Shown here: in pieces, positions 1 through 4,922 of the stretch
How positions within the stretch are numbered: the first letter of the stretch is position 1
How the letters are laid out: each line of letters starts with the position of its first letter
Source: Hydrocurvibacter sp036169815
Lineage (GTDB): Bacteria; Campylobacterota; Campylobacteria; Campylobacterales; Sulfurimonadaceae
DNA: 10,229 nt
NCBI GenBank assembly: GCA_036169815.1
Contig: JAVHOA010000091.1
Location: 1 to 10,229 of the forward strand
Reading direction: 5' to 3'
The notes under the pieces: generated by a model
Databases searched by the model: none
What the model was told of the DNA's origin: nothing
Seen by the model: the letters and a program-made list of their open reading frames with translations, nothing else
Position numbers and translations under genes: made by a program

Positions 1-60
1 TAAATAACCCATCAAAATGAAAACATAAACGCTTAAAATAGAAAAGATGATATTGCTCAC
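1..60 (-). CDS. Start of a probable AEC-family membrane permease (partial)
   Basis: Read leftwards from a GTG at 60-58, the frame stays open for 20 codons to the window edge. It encodes a hydrophobic N-terminus ending in VYVFILMGYL. That pattern resembles the first membrane helix of AEC (auxin efflux carrier-like) permeases, which often read 'LPxYxFILLGYL'. The same frame is closed upstream by the TAG of the methyltransferase gene at 70-72, so GTG is the only reasonable start. A weak AGG (71-69) lies 8 bases before it. The 9-bp gap to the upstream gene suggests co-transcription. Only 20 residues are visible, so the family call is an inference; a different membrane protein is possible. Confidence 0.4.
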   Translation of the reverse strand, partial: MSNIIFSILSVYVFILMGYL

Positions 61-69
61 ATAGACTGC

Positions 70-501
70 CTAAAAGATATAAGGGATGAGCCGATAGGTC
101 GTTTTTGCGTATGTTTGATAACATGCATCTTTACTGCTCCAAAGCGATTCTTCATAAAACATCTTTGTGAGCAGCGTGACTAACAAAAGCAAATAGAGCA
201 AAACAACATATAAATTTGCATAGTAAATGCTCACGCCAAACATTGAGAGTAAAACAGAGGCATACATGGGATGACGGATTATTTTGTAGATGCCATGCCT
301 AATCAGCGTGCAGTTTTCCTTGATATCTGGACGGATATTGAAGTTGCCTGGCGGATGTGCTTTGATGGCGAGCAAACCTATAAGAATCCCTATAAAAGTG
401 ATAGATAACCCTAAATAGCGATTTTGCGCGTCACCACCAAGAGGCAGAAGCATTAAAAAAATGGTGCTAAATTGGATAAAAACTAAAATACGACTTTTCA
501 T
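70..501 (-). CDS. ICMT/PEMT-like integral membrane methyltransferase
   Basis: This 143-residue protein is strongly hydrophobic, with probable membrane helices near residues 5-22, 28-47 and 82-112. It carries the signature of the isoprenylcysteine carboxyl methyltransferase / phospholipid methyltransferase group: HGIYKIIRHPMY (69-80, with the Arg-His-Pro core at 76-78), then EE (117-118), and a C-terminal Tyr-rich stretch ending YRLIP (136-140). In this family these parts bind S-adenosylmethionine and the head group at the membrane face. The substrate cannot be read from sequence, and the protein is short for the family (often 150-220). No strong ribosome-binding site precedes the ATG at 501. 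The gene is followed after 9 bp by the partial permease on the same strand. The family call is secure; the function is open. Confidence 0.75.
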   Translation of the reverse strand: MKSRILVFIQFSTIFLMLLPLGGDAQNRYLGLSITFIGILIGLLAIKAHPPGNFNIRPDIKENCTLIRHGIYKIIRHPMYASVLLSMFGVSIYYANLYVVLLYLLLLVTLLTKMFYEESLWSSKDACYQTYAKTTYRLIPYIF

Positions 502-577
502 GCAGGTATCTTATCAGATTTACTCTAATTTCAAAATGAGAGTTTGAATGAAGCGGAGCTTTTGTAAAATCCTTGTT

Positions 578-585
578 TTAAATAC
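578..585. repeat. Left target-site duplication of the MITE-like element
   Basis: TTAAATAC directly abuts the left inverted-repeat end of the element at 586. An identical TTAAATAC follows the right end at 730-737. Exact 8-bp direct repeats at both borders are the usual mark of transposase-mediated insertion. Confidence 0.85.
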
Positions 586-729
586 CTGATGTTACGCACT
601 CAAACGAACTCGTCCATTTGAGTGGCAAGAGACATTTGTCTCTTGCGGCCCCCTGAAGCTACGAAAAGGTAACTTTTCGAGAAAATTAGAGGGCATGAGA
701 CTCTTTTTTACAAGAGTAGGTAACATCAG
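586..729. mobile_element. 144-bp MITE-like non-autonomous element with TIRs and 8-bp target duplication
   Basis: The ends are perfect 10-bp inverted repeats, CTGATGTTAC (586-595) and GTAACATCAG (720-729). The match extends to 14 of 16 bases: CTGATGTTACGCACTC against the complement of 714-729. An 8-bp direct repeat, TTAAATAC, flanks both ends. No open frame inside could encode a transposase, so the element would move in trans. Several cloverleaf-like hairpins lie inside and are listed separately. It sits in the spacer between the divergent methyltransferase and flavoprotein genes, 38 bp before the preferred flavoprotein start. An 8-bp duplication is known for several IS families; I do not recognise the parent. 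The insertion itself is directly visible; the name MITE is by analogy. Confidence 0.85.
597..717. other. Cluster of hairpins inside the MITE-like element
   Basis: Four further pairings nest inside the terminal repeats. (1) CACTCAAA 597-604 pairs with TTTGAGTG 617-624. (2) Directly after it, GCAAGAGACA 625-634 pairs with TGTCTCTTGC 637-646 across a two-base loop. (3) CGAAAAG 662-668 pairs with CTTTTCG 673-679 around a GTAA (GNRA-type) tetraloop, lengthened by 648-656 with 686-694 (one mismatch, one G-U). (4) ACTCTT 700-705 pairs with AAGAGT 712-717. With the terminal repeats as closing stem this makes a multi-branched fold on one strand. Whether it acts as RNA, as single-stranded DNA, or only as transposase binding sites is unknown. 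Confidence 0.7.
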
Positions 730-737
730 TTAAATAC
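730..737. repeat. Right target-site duplication of the MITE-like element
   Basis: TTAAATAC, identical to 578-585, begins at the base after the right terminal repeat ends at 729. Removing 586-737 would restore a single uninterrupted spacer sequence. Confidence 0.85.
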
Positions 738-767
738 TCTATTTTATTACTTATGCAGGGGATTGGA

Positions 768-2366
768 ATGGTTGATGTATTGGTGATAGGTGCGGGTGGC
801 GCTGGACTTACCGCAGCGCTGAGCGCTGTAGCGCATGGTGCGAGTGTTAAAGTGCTTACAAAAACATACCCGACGCGTTCACAAACTTGTATGGCACAAG
901 GCGGTATCAACGCAGCGCTTGGACATGTGGGTGAAGATAGTGTTCGCGCTCATTATGAAAACACACTCAAATCTGCACATGGCTTAGCAGATACAGCGAT
1001 GATTGAAAAACTTTGCAGTGAGGGGATTGATGCCTTGCATTGGCTTGATAGTATTGGTGTTCCTTTTAGCCGAACTGAGGACGGCAAAATCGCACAGCGC
1101 CGTTTAGGTGGTGCGAGCGCGGCGCGTGCTTGCTATGCGCAAGATTATACGGGTTTGAAGATTTTACACACTTTGTATGACCAGTGCAACGCGCACGAGA
1201 TGGAGATACTCAGTGAGCGTTTTTTACTTGAGCTCCTCACGCAAGATGGGGTTGTTTGCGGAGCCCTTGTGCTAGATATCCAAACGGGCGAGATTGAGCG
1301 GCACTATGCACAAAGCGTGATTCTTGCAACGGGTGGATACAGTAGAATCTATGGCAAAAACTCTACAAATGCCGTCGGTTCCACTGGTGATGGGATTATG
1401 GCGGCATATAGGGTGGGGGCAAGACTGAGCGATATGGAATTTGTGCAGTTTCATCCAACAGGACTTAAAAACTCCTCACTTCTCATCTCTGAGAGTGCCC
1501 GAGGTTCAGGTGGGTATCTTTTAAATAAAGAGAAAAAACGCTTTGTCAATGAACTGGCTCCTCGCGATGAGGTAAGCCGTGCGATTGATGATGCACTTGA
1601 AAATGGGGGTGAAGTTTATCTTGACATGCGCCATTTAGGTGAGGCGTTTATAGATGAAAATCTCCCCCAAGAGCGTAAACTTGCAAAACTTTACGAAGGG
1701 GTTGATCCTGTTTTTGAACTCGTTGCCATCAAGCCTGTTGCCCACTACACGATGGGCGGCATCGATGTTGATGCAAACGCTCAAAGTAGTGTAAAAGGCC
1801 TATTTGCAGTTGGTGAGTGCGCAAATCAAAAACTGCATGGAGCAAATCGACTGGGTGGAAACTCTTTGCTTGAACTTATCGTTTTTGGACGCAAAGTGGG
1901 CAAAAATGCGGCGAAAGCGGCATTGGAAAAATCCCTTACATGTAAGGCAAAAAGAGAAGAAATAGGGTTTTTTGATATTCTCAAAAGCCTTACATGTAAA
2001 GCCTCTTTTGAAGAAAACCTTGATTTTTATGTGGCAAAAGAGGGTTTATGTGAGCAGTTTTATGAAAACGTCGGCATCAAACGTGATGCGACAAAACTTG
2101 GAGTGGCAAAAGCCTATCTGCAAAAACTTAAAGCACAACTTCCTTTGATGGGTGTGCGCGATACAAACAAAATCTATAACACAGAGTTAGTAGAATTTTT
2201 GGAGTTTCAAAACATGGTAGCGCTTTGCGAGATGGTTGTTTTGGGTGCATTCAAGCGAGAAGAGAGCCGTGGTGCGCATTATAGAGTTGATATGCCCTTT
2301 GAAAACAAACTGTTTGAGAAAAACAGCATTTATTATAAAGATGGAGAAAAATTATGTATAGAGTAG
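768..2366 (+). CDS. Fumarate reductase/succinate dehydrogenase-type flavoprotein subunit, noncovalent-FAD variant
   Basis: This 532-residue catalytic subunit should interconvert fumarate and succinate. Visible parts are the dinucleotide fold VIGAGGAG (6-13), AQGGINAALG (43-52), RRLGGAS and the YAQDYTG region (about 111-129), FHPTG with His229, PRDEVSR with the expected proton-shuttle Arg266, HYTMGGI with His326, and the FAD-binding VGECAN...GANRLGGNSLLE stretch. The residue that normally carries covalent FAD (His in 'SHT..AQGG') is Gln39 here (CAA, 882-884), so FAD is probably held noncovalently. No Tat or Sec signal is present, so the protein should be cytoplasmic. An in-frame ATG at 753 lacks a ribosome-binding site; AGGGG at 757-761 favours ATG 768. 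The iron-sulfur partner lies downstream. NadB is unlikely given that partner and the SDH-like motifs. Residues 388-394 and 406-412 are the repeated peptide KSLTCKA. Confidence 0.88.
   Translation: MVDVLVIGAGGAGLTAALSAVAHGASVKVLTKTYPTRSQTCMAQGGINAALGHVGEDSVRAHYENTLKSAHGLADTAMIEKLCSEGIDALHWLDSIGVPFSRTEDGKIAQRRLGGASAARACYAQDYTGLKILHTLYDQCNAHEMEILSERFLLELLTQDGVVCGALVLDIQTGEIERHYAQSVILATGGYSRIYGKNSTNAVGSTGDGIMAAYRVGARLSDMEFVQFHPTGLKNSSLLISESARGSGGYLLNKEKKRFVNELAPRDEVSRAIDDALENGGEVYLDMRHLGEAFIDENLPQERKLAKLYEGVDPVFELVAIKPVAHYTMGGIDVDANAQSSVKGLFAVGECANQKLHGANRLGGNSLLELIVFGRKVGKNAAKAALEKSLTCKAKREEIGFFDILKSLTCKASFEENLDFYVAKEGLCEQFYENVGIKRDATKLGVAKAYLQKLKAQLPLMGVRDTNKIYNTELVEFLEFQNMVALCEMVVLGAFKREESRGAHYRVDMPFENKLFEKNSIYYKDGEKLCIE
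1934..1947. repeat. TTACATGTAA palindrome, copy 1 (inside flavoprotein gene)
   Basis: CCTTACATGTAAGG is a perfect 14-bp palindrome. It is read in frame as Leu-Thr-Cys-Lys within the poorly conserved linker of the flavoprotein. Confidence 0.85.
1988..2001. repeat. TTACATGTAA palindrome, copy 2 (inside flavoprotein gene)
   Basis: CCTTACATGTAAAG holds the perfect 10-bp core at 1990-1999. It lies 54 bp (18 codons) after copy 1 and in the same reading frame, so both copies encode KSLTCKA. Confidence 0.85.
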
Positions 2367-2500
2367 AGCCGATACAATGTGTCAATGATGTGGTGCAAGA
2401 GGCGCAAGAGGAAGAGGAGCAACAAGAAGACTGGGGTGAAGAATATGGCGAAGATGAACTGATGGAGGATGAAATTTATGAAAGAGAGTATTGTGATTGA
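2354..2500 (+). CDS. Small acidic protein (48 aa) encoded between the flavoprotein and iron-sulfur genes
   Basis: ATG 2354 to TGA 2498-2500 gives 48 residues: an N-terminal MYRVEPIQCVNDVV, then a very acidic Glu/Asp-rich body with a Gln patch, and a C-terminal EREYCD. Support for a real gene is local. GGAG (2343-2346) lies 7 bases before the ATG. The start overlaps the end of the flavoprotein gene by 13 bp. The stop TGA shares one base with the ATG of the iron-sulfur gene (2500), a typical translational coupling. There are two cysteines (9 and 47), no membrane helix and no signal peptide. I do not recognise the family. It may be an accessory or assembly factor, or only a coupling leader. It is unlike SdhE/SdhAF2, which has a basic RGxxE motif not seen here. 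Confidence 0.65.
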   Translation: MYRVEPIQCVNDVVQEAQEEEEQQEDWGEEYGEDELMEDEIYEREYCD

Positions 2501-3228
2501 TGCAAATACATATTCAAAGAGAAGGTGAGATAACAAACTTTTGTGTCAATCTTGAAGGTGTGACTCTTTTGGAGGTTTTAACACATATCAAAACAAAGAT
2601 TGACAGATCACTTGCATTTTCATCGGGATGTCGCAGTGGTGTGTGTGGTAGCTGCGCCATGCGAGCCAATGGGAAAGAGGTGCTTGCATGTACGTATAAA
2701 GTGCAAGAAAATGATTGCATAGAACCGCTACGTAACGCCCCGATTGTGCGTGATCTTGTGGTTGCGATGCAAAAAGCGTATGCGTTTAACAAGGTTGCAA
2801 AAGCGTGGCAAACTCCGCTTCAAGATAGCTCGGATTTAGCAGAGATTTCCCCTCCTCAAACCCCCTTACATGTAAGCCCAATCCAAGCACAGATCAATGC
2901 GCTTCAAAGTGACTGTATTTTGTGTGGATCTTGTTATAGTGCATGCCCAGTTTACAGTGTAAACCCCGATTTTATAGGGCCATTTGCACTTACAAGAGCA
3001 TGGCGGTATGTGAGCGATGCCAGAGAAAAAGATGTGAGTAAAACGCTTGGTGCCATTCAAGAAAAGGGTATTTATGACTGTACACTTTGTGGGGAGTGCG
3101 TTCCCGTTTGCCCGCAAGCAATCGCTCCAAAACAGGATATTATGATGTTGAAAAATAAAAGCGGTGTTATGGGCTATATGGATCCAAATTTGGCGAGTAG
3201 TTTTGGTGGCTTTGATTTGACATTTTAA
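2500..3228 (+). CDS. Fumarate reductase/succinate dehydrogenase-type iron-sulfur subunit
   Basis: The 242-residue electron-transfer partner of the upstream flavoprotein. An N-terminal plant-ferredoxin-like domain has C44-x4-C49-x2-C52-x11-C64 for a [2Fe-2S] cluster. A C-terminal ferredoxin domain has C139-x2-C142-x2-C145-x3-C149-Pro and C194-x2-C197-x2-C200-x3-C204-Pro. In ordinary SdhB/FrdB the last motif is C-x5-C-x3-C and holds [3Fe-4S]; the extra Cys197 predicts a second [4Fe-4S] cluster. ATG 2500 overlaps the stop of the small acidic gene; a TTG at 2497 is in frame but less likely. No CCG-type (SdhE/TfrB-like) domain is attached and no membrane anchor gene follows. A palindrome copy falls in the linker between the two domains, around residues 122-126. 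Confidence 0.88.
   Translation: MQIHIQREGEITNFCVNLEGVTLLEVLTHIKTKIDRSLAFSSGCRSGVCGSCAMRANGKEVLACTYKVQENDCIEPLRNAPIVRDLVVAMQKAYAFNKVAKAWQTPLQDSSDLAEISPPQTPLHVSPIQAQINALQSDCILCGSCYSACPVYSVNPDFIGPFALTRAWRYVSDAREKDVSKTLGAIQEKGIYDCTLCGECVPVCPQAIAPKQDIMMLKNKSGVMGYMDPNLASSFGGFDLTF
2864..2877. repeat. TTACATGTAA palindrome, copy 3 (inside iron-sulfur gene)
   Basis: CCTTACATGTAAGC, identical over 14 bases to copies 5 and 6. It is read in a different frame from copies 1 and 2, giving Pro-Leu-His-Val-Ser in the interdomain linker. Confidence 0.85.
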
Positions 3229-3284
3229 AACTTTTTATGATCTCTTTAAAGATGCCCTTTAGTAAAAATGAAGAAAATATGTTC

Positions 3285-3290
3285 TATGAT
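3285..3290 (+). promoter_or_regulatory. Possible -10 box for the PAS gene
   Basis: TATGAT (5 of 6 to TATAAT) lies 28 bases before the PAS start in an 89-bp spacer, with A-rich sequence upstream (3262-3279). No clear -35 is seen, as is common for vegetative promoters in this phylum. Confidence 0.35.
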
Positions 3291-3317
3291 GCCTCCTATT
3301 CAATATAAGGAAACATT

Positions 3318-3770
3318 ATGAACAGTTCTACTCCAACAGGTAACGAAATCGATTTTAGAGATGGAAATTTAATCTATGAGATAGACAAAGAGGGATATAT
3401 TACCTACGTCAATAGAGCTTTTTTAAACTTTTCAGGATACGACAAAGCAGAACTCATTGGTGCGCATTACAGTCAAATCGTCGATCCACACATGCCAACC
3501 ACCCTTTTTCACTGTATGCAAAACTCTACATGTAAGGGTGACACATGGAAAGGGTATTCAAAAAATCTGCTCAAAAATGGGGATTATTATTGGTCGATTG
3601 CCCATGTTACTCCAAAAGAAAACTTAGAAGAGGGATATACCGTTATGTATAATCCAGCAGGCAAAATGGCAGTCGAGGAGATTGCTAAAAAATATGAAGA
3701 GATTTATACGCTTGAACAACAGGGTGAAGATACGCGTGGACTCATTAAAAATATCATTATTTTAAAATAG
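3318..3770 (+). CDS. Single-domain PAS protein, Aer/CetB-like redox sensor
   Basis: A 150-residue protein made almost entirely of one PAS domain (about residues 15-115) and a short helical tail. It matches the aerotaxis PAS pattern: YITYVNRAFLNFSGY (27-41), ELIG (45-48), DPHMP (56-60), then W77-K-G-x3-KN-x3-NGDYYW (77-92), where Aer-type proteins bind FAD. In E. coli Aer the domain is fused to a receptor. In Campylobacter CetB is a separate PAS protein that signals through the receptor CetA; the size here fits the CetB arrangement. No receptor gene is seen nearby. AAGG (3307-3310) lies 7 bases before ATG 3318. It follows the fumarate/succinate enzyme genes, but an own promoter is plausible. 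FAD binding and the partner are inferred. Confidence 0.75.
   Translation: MNSSTPTGNEIDFRDGNLIYEIDKEGYITYVNRAFLNFSGYDKAELIGAHYSQIVDPHMPTTLFHCMQNSTCKGDTWKGYSKNLLKNGDYYWSIAHVTPKENLEEGYTVMYNPAGKMAVEEIAKKYEEIYTLEQQGEDTRGLIKNIIILK
3524..3537. repeat. TTACATGTAA palindrome, copy 4 (imperfect, inside PAS gene)
   Basis: CTCTACATGTAAGG matches the core in 9 of 10 bases (3527-3535) with one left-arm mismatch. It encodes Ser-Thr-Cys-Lys-Gly in the loop between DPHMP and the conserved Trp. Loop length equals what I expect for Aer-type PAS domains, so no net insertion is evident. Confidence 0.55.
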
Positions 3771-3784
3771 CTCGTTTTATCGGT

Positions 3785-3790
3785 TATAAT
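3785..3790 (+). promoter_or_regulatory. -10 box for yajQ and probably the genes downstream
   Basis: A perfect TATAAT lies 28 bases before ATG 3819, preceded by a T/A-rich stretch and no obvious -35. It would start transcription near 3797 with a 5' leader of about 20 bases. It probably serves the closely spaced run from yajQ through dnaG. Confidence 0.55.
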
Positions 3791-3818
3791 TTCTAAAACA
3801 GTTGTGAGGTGGTGTGTT

Positions 3819-4319
3819 ATGGCTCCTAAAGAATTTTCATTTGATATTTCTGCAAAAATTGATATGCAGGCGTTTAAAGATTGTATCAACCTTGTTGATA
3901 AAGAGGTTGCAAATAGATATGACTTTAAGGGAACTCCCTATGAAGTAAGCTACAAAGAAAAAGAGAAGCAACTTGTCTTAGTTGCGTCAAGTGACAACAA
4001 ACTTGAAGCATTGTATGATATTGTTATTGCAAAACTGCTCAAGCGTGATCTCTCTTCAAAAGTTTTAGAAGAGGCAAAAGTTGAAAATGCAAGCGGCAAC
4101 ACAAGAAAAGCGACCTATAAAATCGTAGATTACATTGAATCAAAAGAGGCAAAAAAGATTGTCGCGGAAATTAAAAATCTCAAACTTAAAGTAACAGCCA
4201 CTATCGAAGGTGATGCTATCCGTGTGAAATCAAAACAGATAGATGACTTGCAAAAAGTGATCAAAACAATTCGCTCTATGGAGTGGGAAGCACCGCTTGT
4301 TTTTGAAAATATGCGTTAG
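3819..4319 (+). CDS. yajQ: YajQ-family nucleotide-binding protein
   Basis: The 166-residue product matches the YajQ family over its full length: FSFDISAKIDMQAFKDCINL near the N-terminus, VDKEVANRYDFKGT (about 26-39), ASSDNKLEALYDI, then the second half with EAKKIVAEIKNLKLKV and IRVKSKQIDDLQKVI. Family members are small cytoplasmic proteins with two ferredoxin-like folds; some bind cyclic di-GMP and others tRNA or nucleotides, so the precise role here is unproven. An in-frame GTG at 3804 would add five residues. ATG 3819 is preferred because GAGGTGG (3806-3812) sits 6 bases before it and YajQ proteins normally begin just before the FSFD segment. The next gene starts 9 bp after the stop. Confidence 0.92.
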   Translation: MAPKEFSFDISAKIDMQAFKDCINLVDKEVANRYDFKGTPYEVSYKEKEKQLVLVASSDNKLEALYDIVIAKLLKRDLSSKVLEEAKVENASGNTRKATYKIVDYIESKEAKKIVAEIKNLKLKVTATIEGDAIRVKSKQIDDLQKVIKTIRSMEWEAPLVFENMR

Positions 4320-4328
4320 GAGGGTGTT

Positions 4329-4922
4329 ATGGCAAAATTGACTATTCAAGAAGCGTCGCAGCATTTTAAGGTCTCAAAAGAGGCGATTCATAATCGCATA
4401 AGACGGGGAAGTTTGCCTTCCATGAGTGAGCATGGGGTAAAATATGTGATAGTCGATGATGTCCAGATAGCAAATAAACCAGTCGTAAATGATGATAAAT
4501 ATACTAGTTTTTTAGAAGAGCAAAACAAAACACTTCAAACAAAAGTGCAACAGCTTGAAAAAGACAACTCCTCACTCAGAGATCAAAAAGAGCAGATGCT
4601 CATCCAAGAGCGCATCAAGATAGAAAACATCTATAAAGAAAAAGATGAGCAACTTAAAAATATTTTACAAAGCTTTTCAACAAAATTGCTTGAAGCGCGC
4701 GATGAATCGCAGATTGCAACTGCGGAGATTATCGATGTTACACGTGATGCGATTTCACTTAAAAAATATCTTCGCTCTTTGGGATTGAAACCCAAAAAAG
4801 AGGAAAAAATCAAAATGCGCTTTAAGATGATGGCGCATAAAGATGCAAGAATTAGCATCAAAGAGCATAAGATTTTTGTTAATCCTACGCTTTATAGTTA
4901 CGCAGATATTCTCTCGCAATGA
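4329..4922 (+). CDS. HTH DNA-binding protein with long coiled coil, dnaG-coupled, function unknown
   Basis: A 197-residue protein. Residues 4-31 form a helix-turn-helix of the MerR/excisionase sort (TIQEASQHFKVSKEAIHNRI then RRGSLPS). Residues about 58-125 are rich in Glu, Lys and Gln with leucine-like heptads, predicting a coiled coil. A conserved-looking C-terminal part (about 126-197) contains RSLGLKPKKEEK and ends in SYADILSQ. A strong AGGAGG (4318-4323) overlaps the yajQ stop and lies 5 bases before the ATG. The stop overlaps the dnaG start by 4 bases (ATGA), so dnaG translation is probably coupled to it. A KfrA-like DNA-binding or transcription factor is a guess; the family is not identified. 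Confidence 0.75.
   Translation: MAKLTIQEASQHFKVSKEAIHNRIRRGSLPSMSEHGVKYVIVDDVQIANKPVVNDDKYTSFLEEQNKTLQTKVQQLEKDNSSLRDQKEQMLIQERIKIENIYKEKDEQLKNILQSFSTKLLEARDESQIATAEIIDVTRDAISLKKYLRSLGLKPKKEEKIKMRFKMMAHKDARISIKEHKIFVNPTLYSYADILSQ

Noticed and set aside
502..577. A promoter for the methyltransferase gene in the left part of the spacer
   Set aside because: The AT-rich stretch offers several weak -10-like words and no ribosome-binding site good enough to choose between them.
753..767. ATG at 753 as start of the flavoprotein
   Set aside because: It has no ribosome-binding site, while AGGGG at 757-761 is correctly placed for ATG 768 and the FAD fold begins just after it.
686..910. Minus-strand open frame across the flavoprotein start
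   Set aside because: It overlaps the mobile element and the FAD-binding codons, has no recognisable domain or ribosome-binding site, and is best explained as a shadow.
768..2366. L-aspartate oxidase (NadB), suggested by the missing FAD-linking His
   Set aside because: The coupled iron-sulfur gene and SDH-like motifs fit fumarate reductase/succinate dehydrogenase better.
768..2366. Periplasmic MfrA-type methylmenaquinol:fumarate reductase
   Set aside because: MfrA carries a twin-arginine signal peptide; here the FAD-binding fold starts at the N-terminus and no MfrE-like gene follows.
3804..3818. GTG at 3804 as start of yajQ
   Set aside because: It would overlie the GAGGTGG ribosome-binding site of ATG 3819 and add residues not typical of the family.
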